Shown: piece after piece, positions 35,065 through 46,036 of the stretch
How positions within the stretch are numbered: the first letter of the stretch is position 1
How the letters are laid out: every line of letters begins with the position of its first letter
NCBI GenBank assembly: GCA_030704615.1
Contig: CM060733.1
Location: 23,932,001 to 23,996,000, forward strand
DNA length: 64,000 nt
Direction: 5' to 3'
DNA from: Takakia lepidozioides
Taxonomy: Eukaryota; Streptophyta; Takakiopsida; Takakiales; Takakiaceae
The notes under the pieces: generated by a model
The model's database searches: none
Seen by the model: the letters and a program-made list of their open reading frames with translations, nothing else
What the model was told of the DNA's origin: nothing
Program-made: the position numbers and the translations under genes

Positions 35065-38000
35065 ATGCTGGGGAGCTTTGGTGGTCTGAGCAGGTCTGTG
35101 GTTGATCCAAGGTCGCCAGACTTCAGACATATGTGCACAAAGGAGGTCCTTTGGTCAAATCCCTCTTGGGTGAAAGCAGAGCCAGCTGCCATGGCACAAG
35201 ATCAATCAGGATCTGAGGATGGATCTAGTATCAATGTGCACCATATAACGACAGGCCGCCAATACAGCAGGTATGGTTTTGTGGACAGCAAGTCAACTGT
35301 ATATCTTTAAAGAGAGAGAATCGCTTCAGTGTATTCTCAATGTACAGAGCCTGTGGCAGTTTGTACCCTGTCATTATGTACATCAAAATGCCCGTGGTCG
35401 TGAAGATATATGTGATGTGTTGGGAAGTATCTACAAGTGTCAAGATAAACAATGTCCATATAAATATTAGACTTTCTGACTTGGAGATCTGAGTTGCATA
35501 GGATGACAGAGTCGGAGGGAGCACAATCAGTCATTGGACATCAGCCTGGCGGCAGCAGTAGCACCTCCACCAGAGCCTCTACTTCTGAAAAAGGCCCAAG
35601 AGAGGGAATCAGCAAAAAGTCTTGTGACATTCACAGGGATGTGAGGACACTATGTAAGGAGGGACGACTGAAAGAGGCGATGCATATATTAAAGCAACCA
35701 GGCATGCGGCCAGACTGCAACACTTATGTCTGTCTCTTACAGAGTTGCATCAAGAAGAAAGCCCTAGCAGAGGGAAAGGAGGTGCAAGCCCACATCATCC
35801 AAAGTGGACTCAAACCGAACATAATTCTTAACAACACCCTTATCAACATGTATGCCAAGTGCGGGAGCGTGGTGGATGCATGCCAAGTGTTTGACAAAAT
35901 GTGTCAACGAGATAAGTTTACATGGAGTATGATGATTGCAGGGTGTGCGAAGCATGGACATGCTGAGAAGGCTTTCAAAGTCTACGAACAAATGCAAGCA
36001 GAGGGAGTCATTCCTGACAGGGTGACTGTCACTTGTGTTGTCAATGCATGTGCCAAGCTAGCGGCCCTGGAAATTGGCCAGCGGGTCCATGCTGACACAA
36101 TCAGAAGTGGAATTGCCTCAGACATTACTCTAGAGACCTCCCTCATTGACATGTATGCCAAATGCGGGAGCATGAAGGATGCGCGTCAAATGTTCGACAA
36201 AATGGAAAAACGAAATGTGTTCTCTTGGACTGCCATGATCACAGGATACGCAAAGTGTGGGAGCATGAAGGATGCACGTCAATTGTTCGACAACATGACC
36301 GAAAGAAATGTGGTCTCATGGAACGCCATGATCACAGGATATTCTGAGCATGGATATGCTGAAGATGCTTTCAAAATCTACGAGCAAATGCAATTGGTAG
36401 GGGTTACACCGGACGCTGTCACATTCATCTGTGCTCTCAATGCTTGTGCCAGCCTAGGAGCGCTGGAAAAGGGCAAGCGGGTCCATGCTAATATTCTTGA
36501 AACTGGAATTGGGTCTGACGTTACTTTGGAAACTACCCTTGTTAATATGTATGCCAAATGCGGGAGCCTAAAGGATGCACAGGAGGTGTTTGATAAAATG
36601 GAGAGACGCAATGTGGTCTCTTGGACTGCCATGATTGCAGGATATGCACAATGCGGGAGCCTAAAGGCTGCACGTCATTTGTTTGACAGTATGACTGAAC
36701 GGAATGTGGTCTCATGGAATGCCATTATTTCAGGGTACGCACAGCATGGGCATGGTGAAGAGGCTTTCAAAATCTATGAGCAAATGCAACGAGAAGGGGT
36801 GACGCCTGACCTGGTCACATTCAATTGTGCTCTCAATGCGTGTGCCAGGCTAGGAGCCCTGGAAAAGGGCCGGCGTGTCCATGCTGATATTGTCAAAACT
36901 GGAATTGGGTCTGAGATGACTTTAGAGACTGCCCTTGTTGACATGTATGCGAAATGTGGGAGGATTAAGGATGCACGTGAAGTATTTGACAATATGACCA
37001 AACGAAGCGTCTTCTCCTGGACTGCCATGGTCACAGGGTATGCTAAATGTGGGAGTGTACAAGATGCACGCCAAGTTTTCAACCAAATGGACATACGAGA
37101 CGTTGTCTCATGGAACACCATGATCACAGGATATGCTCAGCATGGGCATGGTGAAGAGGCTTTCAATTTGTACCAGCAAATGCAGCAGGAACGGGTGATA
37201 GCTGACAGGGTAACGTTCACTGGCGTTCTCACTGCATGTGCCACCCTTGGGGCCCTAGAAAAGGGCAAGCGGGTCCATGCCGATATCCTCAAAATGGGAA
37301 TCGTGTTGGACATCAATTTGGAGACCACCCTTGTTGACATGTATGCCAAATCTGGGAGCGTGAGGGATGCACGTCAAGTGTTTGACAATATGCCCAAACA
37401 AACTGTGGTCTCCTGGACCGCCATGATTGGAGGATATGCCCAGCATGGGCGTGCTGAAGAGGCTCTCACACTCTATGAGCAAATGCGACAGGAAGGCTTC
37501 AAGCCGGACAGTGTCACATTCACCTCTCTTCTCTCTGCATGTAGCCGTGGGGGACTAATGGATGAGGGCCATCACTACTTTGATTCCATGAGGCGAGACC
37601 ATGGCCTCATCCCTACAGTGGAGCATTTTGGCTGCATGGTGGATCTTCTTGGTCGTGCAGGGCAATTGGATGCTGCGAAAGACTTCATCAACGAAATGCC
37701 TATCCAACCAGATGCTATGGTGTGGCGGACCTTTCTTGGTGCCTGCAGAATTCATGGCAAGGTGAAACTAGCAGAAGAGGCTGCAGAACGGCTTCTCGAG
37801 TTGGATCCACCACATCCTGCAGCTTATGTGCTACTGTCAAACATCTATGCTGCTGCTGGCAGGTGGGAGGATAAAGCAAAGGTGACGCAGATGATGGAGG
37901 ACAGATGTATAAGAAAAGAGCTAGGACGCAGCTTCATTGAAGTGAATAACCAGGTGCATAATTTCATTGTAGGAGACGAAATGCATCCACAAATTGAGGA

Positions 38001-38325
38001 GATCTATGCTGAGCTGCAGAGATTGTCTGGGCAGATGAAGGAGGCTGGGCACATGCCTGACACACAGTTTGTATTGCATGATGTGGAGGAGCAAGAGCAA
38101 TTTTCTCATTGGCACCACAGTGAGAAGCTGGCAATTGCCTTTGGGCTCATCAGCACGCCCCCTAGAACACCCCTTCGTGTCATCACAAACCGTCGGCTGT
38201 GTGATGACTGCCACATTGCCACCAAGTTCATCTCCAAGATTGTTGAGCGAGAACTTGTTGTCCGGGATGCCAACCACTTTCACCACTTCCAAGTCGGGGT
38301 CTGTTCTTGTGGGGATTATTGGTGA
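35065..38325 (+). CDS. PPR-DYW protein B with half a PDF motif
   Basis: Exons 35065-35270 and 35502-38325 (3030 bases, 1009 aa) join in phase 2 at AATACAGCAG|GTATGG and TTGCATAG|GATGACAG. Exon 1 carries the second half of the OSB PDF motif (RSPDFRHMCTKEVLWSNPSW) and an acidic Gly/Ser linker. Exon 2 is a PLS-class PPR array with three extra 31-residue S units (SWTAMITGYAKCGS type), giving an atypical periodicity, then E/E+ and DYW domains. HSEKLAIAFGL, CDDCHIATKF and CSCGDYW are present, so the deaminase zinc ligands are intact. The PG box is altered (KELGRSFIEV instead of KEPGRSCIEV). The start at 35065 follows an in-frame AAAG acceptor-like site, and upstream exons at 33935 and 34866 may be added or dead. 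Starting at 35503 would give the PPR part alone. Confidence 0.88.
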
Positions 38326-38838
38326 ACCAAGCCATGCCACTTGAAATGAATATGGCCAGCCACACACAATACAGAATTTTGGAAGACCCTCAGGTGGGCC
38401 ATGATTGTCAGTTAGTTCTGTCTGAAGTACTTAAGTTGAGCATGATAGGTTAGCCACCTATGTGTCAAATGATTGCCAACTATGATACACAACTGCACCT
38501 TTTCTCACTTATGGGTAATTGTGCAGTACTTTATTTCCACTAGGACTCTTGCCCCTTAATAAGCATCAAACACCAAAACAGGTACCAATCGCAGACCTTC
38601 CATTTTAGGTCCATCTTCGCTTCTTGTGAACTGACAAAGTCATTTGACTTAGGATTTCAAAGGCTAATCCCACCCATCCCTCACCAGAAAAGATCTGCTG
38701 AAGTACAAGCCATCAATCCCAAGTGAAAAACAGAAGCAACTAGCCATCAATCTGTAGATTACAAATGTGTTGCCCATGCAAGGTGCCTCCAGAATTCTAT
38801 CCACATACACATTCAATGAAGTGCATGTATCACACCCG
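38326..38838. other. intergenic, 3' flank of PPR gene B
   Basis: No gene is seen. It should hold the 3' untranslated region of B (plus) and the end of the NEK relic (minus). Confidence 0.4.
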
Positions 38839-40491
38839 CACTTCAGACACCATCCTGATCAAGCTTCCATGAAGACTCACCATGATGCACCATAGAACGA
38901 CCAAACCAGTACTGCCATGTTGATCATCACCCAACATTCCTTTGAGGCTCTTGGTCAGCCAAATAGCCATCAAATGGTTCAACATCCATCTTTCCATGCA
39001 CATCAGTCTCACCCATACCACCACTTTCAGCCTCTGAAAGTGACTCATCGCCAAGTTGGAATGTACTATGCCGAATGACGTGGATTATGTCGAATGCTGG
39101 ACGCACTGCTGGTGGACATGCTGCTGATGAGACTGTCGGTTTTTCATGGATCTGAATGGTTCCCTTTTCCTGCAATTTACTATCCAAATCTGATGTCCTT
39201 GATGGCTTGGCAGATTCTGGCCCAGGTAGAACAACCATTCCTACTTCTTTCTGGGTTGAGAGAGCAGGCAAGCAAGGCTCACTAACTTGTTTAGTGGTTT
39301 CTGAGAAAGAAGAGCTAGGAGATTTGATGGTAACATGACTCCGCGATGATGTTGGCCCCACAGTGTTTGATGACTTGTGGTTACCTGAGTAGAAGATGAA
39401 CATGGATATGCCTCATTTATGCAGTCACTTGTGGTTATATTGAACTCCGGTATCAGGTCCAATCGAGGAGCATTGACAGCGACGTTGGGGGATTGGTCAT
39501 TTCTTAGTCCTCGATCTTGTATAGTGTCTCCCCGATCAGTGGTATTAGAACGAGTCACTGTGACGTCCTTGGAATCTCCTTGATGGGACATAAACCCCCT
39601 TGGGATAGTCAAAATGCGAGAATGGAGCAAGGCTTTGGCAGTTTCTGAACCCGTGCTCCAAATCCATCGCCCTCATGCAATGGTGATTGTGGGTGAGGTC
39701 CACTTATTGCCACCTGTGTACGGATTTGAGGACTGGCGATTGCTACGGTGCTACCTCGGCCACTGACAGAAGGTGAGCTCCTGCGAGGTGTAGCAGACTT
39801 GTGCGCAAGTGGGCGAGATGATCTTCTTGGGGTCACCACAGCAGGGCTGCCTGGTGTACGCTGTTTCTTCAGGATCGGATCCTCCTCGGAACTTACCTGC
39901 CCTTTATTAGATAATGAAGCTGGTGGCAGCCCATCTTGCTGCCATTTATTCTTCACTGTATCCAGGGTCAGGTGCTGCCAAAAACCAATACACACTGTCA
40001 ATGAACTTCACAATCATGAACCACTTGGAGTATAGTAGTTTTGCTACCCAAAATGGAATAGCTCCCAGCAGCACAAGAGGTGGTCTGAGAAAAATCAACT
40101 GCCACATCATCCATGAAGCACATTCTTGGTTTTCACCTTAAATACCCAAGATGGAGAAGCTTACATGCTGTCTTACTTGAGGCCCTGGAGGAGTTTTTCT
40201 ACCGTAGGTATCAATCTTCATCCTCAATCCATGAACAACTTCGCCAGCTGGAGTTGAGGGGCTCTCGGCAACAGGAGGTCCCCGGCTCATGCAATGAGAT
40301 CTGGGGGTACTGTGTGCTGCCAAATGCCCATTTTTCTCTTCTTGCCTGTCCCTTGTGGCTGGATCATTCCTAGGATGAAGCATATTGACAGCGTACTGCG
40401 CAGCGGCAGACTGCTCTTCAGCCCATTCTCGTTCTGGCATTAGGACCGGACTAAGAGCACGGAGTGTGATATCACCATGGGATGCCCACAA
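38839..40491 (-). pseudogene. C-terminal remnant of a plant NIMA-related kinase (NEK)
   Basis: The minus-strand blocks carry features of the plant NEK C-terminal tail: TPRRSSRPLAHKSATPRRSS, VNAPRLDLIPEFNITTSD, FDIIHVIRHSTFQLGDES and AIWLTKSLKGMLGDDQ. NEKs are Ser/Thr kinases linked to microtubules and cell growth. Introns appear retained (donor CCTCAA|GTAAGA at about 40168, acceptor before HLTLDTVKNKW at about 39975). Two breaks are visible. The frame changes near 39630 between KLPKP and KALLHSRIL, and the segment between VEPFDG and AIWLTKS (normally the coiled leucine-rich LLQQ region) is missing with another frame change near 38975. No kinase domain lies upstream, because PPR gene C begins 130 bases away. 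It is a non-processed fragment. Confidence 0.75.
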
Positions 40492-40622
40492 AAAAGTGCA
40501 GTCCTGAATGTTGCGTTCAATGACACATATGGTTTCTTACAACTTCCTTCTTGCTTAAATAAAAATATTCTGTCCTCTGCATGTTTGAAGCCAAGTACCT
40601 GCTTTCATTACTGCTGCTCATA

Positions 40623-43600
40623 TCACCAGTACTCCCCACAAGAACAAACCCCATCCTGGAAGTGGTGAAACCGGGTGGCATCCCGGACAACAATTGCTCT
40701 GCCAACAATCTTGGAGATGAACTTGGTTGCTGTGTGGCAATCACCACACACACGAAGGTTCTTGATGACACGAAGAGGAGTCCCAAGGGGTGTGCTGATG
40801 AGCCCAAAAGCAATGGCCAGTTTCTCACTGTGGTGGCAAAGAGAATTTTCTTTTTCTTCCTTCTCCAAATCATGCAATACAAAACGTGTGTCAGGCACGT
40901 ACCCAACCTCCTTCATGTGCCTGGACAATCGCTCCAGCTCAGCATGGATTGCCTCAGTTTGTGGATGCAATGTATCTCCCACAATAAACTTATGTATCCG
41001 ATTGTCAACCTCAATGCAGCTGTGCCCTGCCTCCTTTCTGACACCTCTGTCCTTCATCATTGCTCTCACCTTTGCGGTATCATCCCACCTGCCAGCTGCA
41101 GCATAGATGTTTGATAGGAGCACGTAAGTTGGAGCGTCCTGTGGATTCCAATTCAGAATGCTTTTTGCTGCACGTTCTGCTACATCCACATCACCATGAA
41201 CCCTGCAGGCACCAAGCAAGGCCTTCCACACCACAGCACCTGGTTCGATTGACATTTGATTAATGAAGTCCTCTGCCTCATCCAATTGCCCAGAGCGGCC
41301 AAGAAGGTCCACCATGCACCCAAAATGCTCCATTGTAGGAGTGAGACCATAATCACAAATCATGGAATCAAAGTAGTGACGGCCTTCATCCACAAGGCCC
41401 GCATGACTACATGCCGAGAGAAGACATATAAAGGTGACAGCATCCGGCATCAAGCCTTCCTTTCGCATTCGTTCAAACAGTTGCAAGGCTTCCGCACCAC
41501 ACCCATGCTGAGCATACCCTGCAATCATTGTGCTCCATGATACCACATTTCGTTCAGTCATATCATCAAAGACTTGACATGCATCCTTCATGCTCCCACA
41601 CTTAGCATACATATCAACAAGGGTATTCTCCAGATTCAAATATGACTCTATTCCAGCTTTGATGATCTCAGCATGGACCTCTTTGCCCTTTTCCAGGGCT
41701 GCCAGGCTCGTACATGCATTGAGAACGCAAACGAACGTGACTTTGTTGGGCAATACCCCTTGCTCTATCATTTGCTCATAGGTCTCGAGCGCTTCCCTAC
41801 CACACCCTTGCTGAGCATATCCTGCTATCATCGCACTCCATGTGAACACATTTCGTTGAGACATATTGTCAAACACACAGCGTGCATCCTTAACACTCCC
41901 GCATTTTGCATACATGTTGACAAGCACAGTGTCCAGAATGACATCTGGAGCAATGCCAACCTTGCTGATAACAGCATGGAGCTCCCTGCCTTTTTCCAGG
42001 TCTGCCGGGCTAGCACACACATTGAGAACACTAGTAAATGTGACCTTGTCAGGTGTCATCCCTTCCCGTATCATGTGCTCAAAAGTGTGGAAAGCCTCCC
42101 TAACCCAACCATGCTGAGCATATCCTACGATCATAGCGTTCCATGACATCACATTTGGCTTTAAGCCTTTTTGTTGCATCAGTTCAAATAGTTGCAGGGC
42201 CTCCCTAAGACACCCACATCGAGCATATCCTGCGATCATAGCACTCCATGAGATCACATTTCGTTCAGCCATATTGTCAAAAACTTGACGAGCGTCCTTC
42301 ATGCTCCCACATTTGGCATACATATCTGCAAGGGCAGTCTCCAGGACGACATCTGGAGCAATTCCAGCTTTGATAATGTCAGCATGGACCTCCTCGCCCT
42401 TTCCCAGGGCTGCAAGGCTGGCACAAGCCTTGAGCAGGGAAATGAACGTCACCCTATTGGGCAATACCGCTTCCTCTTTCATTTGCTTATAAGTCTCAAA
42501 AGCCTCCCTACCATTCCCATGCTGAGCATATCCTCCGATCATCGCACTCCATGAGACCACATCCCGCTTAGCCATGTTGTCGAACACTTGACGAGCATCC
42601 GTAAGGCTCCCGCATTTGGCATACATGTCCACGAGGGTATTCTCAAGAGTGATATCTGAAACGATTCCGGAATTGACAATGTCAGCATGGACTGCCATGC
42701 CCTTTTCCACGGCTGCAAGGCTGGCACAAGCCTTCAGCACACAGATGAAGGTGACCCTGTTCGGCATCATCCCTGCCTGTCTCATTTGCTCATAGGCCTC
42801 AAAAGCCTCCCTACCACACCCACGCTTGGCATATCCTGCCATCATTATATTCCATGTAGATATATCTCGTTCAGGCATTTTGTCAAACACTCCATATGCA
42901 TCCACCACATTCCCGCACTTGGCATACATGTTGATGAGGGTATTGAGTAGAGAGAGATTTGGGGTGAATCCACTTTGGATAATATGGGCATGCACCTGCT
43001 TTCCCTCTGACAGGCATTTCATCTTGATGCACTCCTGCAAGAGGTAGACATATGTCATGGAGTCTGCCGAAAAACCTTCTTGGTTCAAGAGGTGCACTGC
43101 CTCTTTTAATCTACCTGCCTTAGACAGTGTCCTCACATCCCCACATGTGGCCAAGGAGTTCTTGTGGACTCCCTCTCTTGGTCTTCTCTCAAAAGCAGGG
43201 GTTGCCGTGCAGGTGCCTGATCCAAATGACTCTGCCTGATTCAAGCCTGCCATCCTGCATGAATTAAAAGGATCTTAGTCATCAACTGGACAAGAACAAC
43301 CATGAAATATATCTTAAAGCATGTACATACCTCCAAGAAAAAGATCGCTTCATGAAGACAGGGCCTTGCCACATATTAATCAAGTTTTCAATTCCACATC
43401 ACAGCATAAAGGTGCACAACTTCAACCATTATACAACACAGACACTAGCTGTAAGTCCTTTACACTTTTATATCACTACGAGAACCACTTCTGACGACTG
43501 TCTTCAAGTTTACACGCCGAATAACATCTTCTGCTCCTTGAAATATAGAAATGAGACGCTAACTGTCCCCCCTTGCAAAAATAAAGTAGCAAAACACCCT

Positions 43601-43848
43601 GTGCATCTAACAGAAGATGACAACCCCGAAAGATCGGCATCTGTAAAAGGGCAAGGAGTGTCATACTGCAAGTGTACGGATGATCCCCCTCCACCAGGGC
43701 TTGCTGCATACTTTTGCATAGTTCCTTCCAGCTTATCTGATGGACCATCTGCCCATGCAGGTTTCTTGTGGCTATGAACCCACAGTGCCTCCTTGGCGCT
43801 CTTGTGGCTGAAATCTGGTACGCTGAGACTGACCTGCAGCAGCCACAT
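40623..43848 (-). CDS. PPR-DYW (EYW-ending) protein C with half a PDF motif
   Basis: Exons 43848-43667 and 43254-40623 (2814 bases, 937 aa) join in phase 2 at CACTTGCA|GTATGAC and TTCATGCAG|GATGGCAGG. Exon 1 encodes the second half of the OSB PDF motif (SLSVPDFSHKSAKEALW, then KKPAW). An acceptor (CTGCAG|GTCAGT at 43833) lies 15 bases after the ATG at exactly the position used in gene A, so an upstream exon may once have existed; none is found. Exon 2 is a PLS-class array in which one P/L unit is replaced by LQLFELMQQKGLKPNVMSWN, followed by E/E+, the degenerate PG box KEAGHSCIEV and a DYW deaminase with HSEKLAIAFGL and CGDCHTATKF. The terminal tripeptide is EYW, still consistent with C-to-U editing. 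Mitochondrial or plastid location is inferred from the family. Confidence 0.9.
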
Positions 43849-43891
43849 CCCATCCCCGCCTCCTCAGCAAGTATGAATAGGATCGTCGTTT

Positions 43892-43927
43892 ATTCCTCGT
43901 CTTATAGATAAATCTTAGACGAGGAAT
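43892..43927. repeat. perfect 11-base inverted repeat (hairpin)
   Basis: ATTCCTCGTCT and AGACGAGGAAT flank 14 bases that also pair partly, giving a compact 36-base hairpin just upstream of PPR gene C. Function is unknown. Confidence 0.85.
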
Positions 43928-44238
43928 CGAAATCTACATTTGGGGTGCCTTTCCCTTTGTGGACATTATGAACACATCGGCAGTGGCACGGTTGTGGGGT
44001 TAAGTATATCTTGAAAGAGTACCGAAAGCGTTCCCTCTTGTGCAAACTCTGCCATAGCCTACTTCTCGTCAGGAAAAGTATGAGAAATTTGAGAGGAAGG
44101 CACCTGAACTTCAGCGCACACACTGTTTGCCTCTAGCTTGTCTTCGATGTGGGAGTCGACAAACGTTGTGAATGGCAGCCTCCAGGCATTTAACTTTGAC
44201 ACACCAGATTTTGTTTCTATTTAGCGATAGTAGTATAT

Positions 44239-44456
44239 CTTTTTTCTTTTTCTTTTTTTTTTGAAAGGGAAACACCTGGGAGCGACAGCTCACAAATCAG
44301 GCCCCTTGATAGAGAGAGGAGAAAATAACCTCTCAGTAACCTCGCCCGTAAGGTTTAGGGGGAGAAGAGTGTACCGCACCCGTCAAGTAGCAGGATTTGA
44401 CCCCAGGGTCATCCGGATGGCACTCAGTGCACTTTTACCAACTGAGCTACTGACTG
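44239..44456 (-). mobile_element. tRNA-derived SINE
   Basis: On minus the element starts GTCAGTAGCTCAGTTGGTAA (pol III A box) and has a B box GGGGTCAAATCC about 35 bases later, the spacing of a tRNA gene. It then runs through a unique body to CCAGGTGTTTCCC and an A-rich tail (AAAAAAAAAAGAAAAAGAAAAAAG). A similar 3' end occurs at 21930. The tRNA part lacks a convincing cloverleaf, so it is not a working tRNA gene. No target duplication was identified. Confidence 0.75.
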
Positions 44457-45349
44457 TTGGTGACAAAGTCACTGAGTGAGACACACTCTCTGTGTCCCGT
44501 AATGGCCTTCTGGTTGTAATTGAAGCAGAGAGACCGAAAGATCAGTTTATTTGGCTTTACAAGACTGACTGAGACACTCTATTTTGGAATTTAACAGTTG
44601 AGTGAATCCACCATTGCCTCGCTAATGAGGAATAGACAATAGACGTTTGGCACCAGGTGATCTCCACAGATAACTCCACCTCATCAAAGAGAAGGGCATC
44701 ATGCTTAGAGATTCCAGTGGTTCAACCTCAGCAGATGTGCCCATTGCAGCCGTGTACAAACTCAACTTTTGTTTGCATTTAAGATCCAAAGGGAGAGTTA
44801 GCAGCTGAACAAACACATTCTAGCTGTTCTTTCACTGTGAATTACCATCCGACCACATGCAGAGCCAGATGGGATTATTTGCACACATTGCAGGCAAACA
44901 TTCATTGGTATGAATATCATACTCTGCAACACACGCACGAATTGCGTATTTGAGTTTATCCCAAAAGGAACAGCCCATTTGAGCGGTTACACTCCCTAGC
45001 TCCACTACCGAAACTTGTTAATGGCATCCATATCCACTGTTGAGTTTACGCTATCAATGTTGCTCGGATGAAAAGGCCCCTGCTGTAGAAATCCAATCCA
45101 GCTTTTATGGTCATGCAGATTGGTATATTCATCAGAGACATCTGCTGTATACGGCCATTGAGATGACAGAGGACACTGACACAGGTGGCCGTGGGCTGGA
45201 CCACCACCAGATGCCTGTTCAGCACAACCAACACGGAAATGGGCTGTGCTAGGAATGTTGGCGCTTCATAGCACCTTTGCACATAGATCATTGCTTCATT
45301 GCAATCTGCTTCAGGAAAGACGGCGGTTGCATAAAACATGCCGATCCAA
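44457..45349. other. intergenic, no gene seen
   Basis: Short frames only, with no recognisable domain. It should carry the 3' untranslated region of the YGGT gene next to 45350. Confidence 0.4.
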
Positions 45350-45922
45350 TCAAAGTTGCTGCTGGGATAGGATCACAAGAAGGCCTTGTTGGCCCAGAAG
45401 TATCTCATTGACGAAGCTCATTAGGGCTACCCATATGACAGGGGACACATCCACCCCTCCCACAGGAGGAATCAGCCTTCTTGTTGGCCCCAGCACAGGC
45501 TCTGTTGGAGCATAAGCTATGACAAATGGGAACTTACTCACTGGCAGCTGGGGGTACCATGACATCACAATGCGCACAATGAACAGCAGGTTGAGTGATG
45601 CAAACAGCGGACCCAATATGCTGATTGCAAGCCTTGCTGCCTCTGGATCCAAATCAGCCAGTGTGAGACCCGGCAATCTTCCCAAAGAGAGTGATAAGAC
45701 TTCAGTCGAAATAGCGTCTACTCCCAGTGCTGCAGCCCCTGACGCAAATATGACCGATGCAGGAAGCAAGCTCCCAAGGGCCAACATAAACTTGGAAGCT
45801 GCTACTAACATTGGCATGGGCTCACTTGCATCTTTCGGCATCCTTGATCCATGACAATTTACTAGCCTTCCTTCTTGTTGTGTAGACCCATGATTCCACA
45901 TCACCTTCCCTACTTTGGGCAT
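45350..45922 (-). CDS. YGGT-family protein, YLMG type, chloroplast membrane
   Basis: YGGT proteins (YlmG in bacteria, YLMG1 to YLMG3 in plants) are small membrane proteins; the chloroplast forms are tied to nucleoid distribution and thylakoid assembly. The frame has 190 codons from the first ATG (45922, MPKVGKVMW). Membrane segments are visible at ASKFMLALGSLLPASVIFAS, LFASLNLLFIVRIVMSWYPQ and PVIWVALMSFVNEILLGQQG. The conserved core APTEPVLGPTRRLIPPVGGV followed by DVSP matches the YGGT family, closest by eye to the plant forms ending in GPQGLL..LSQQ. The N-terminus is not a strong transit peptide. An in-frame acceptor, GGTGGCAG|CAGCAATTGG just upstream (about 45943), would fit phase 1 and could join exon 2 of the adjacent gene, whose own stop is only 114 bases away. 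Confidence 0.85.
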   Translation of the reverse strand: MPKVGKVMWNHGSTQQEGRLVNCHGSRMPKDASEPMPMLVAASKFMLALGSLLPASVIFASGAAALGVDAISTEVLSLSLGRLPGLTLADLDPEAARLAISILGPLFASLNLLFIVRIVMSWYPQLPVSKFPFVIAYAPTEPVLGPTRRLIPPVGGVDVSPVIWVALMSFVNEILLGQQGLLVILSQQQL

Positions 45923-46036
45923 TCTCCTTCCAATTGCTGCTGCCACCCATGCACATGCATATTATATCACCACAGGTTGATCTTTTACCAGATGTCAAAT
46001 GGCTGTCTGGTACCCTTTTTTGGAAGAAATGAGAAT

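Noticed and set aside
44391-44456. Possible tRNA gene
   Set aside because: A and B boxes are present, but the acceptor stem and anticodon arm do not pair, and the sequence continues into a SINE body with an A-rich tail.
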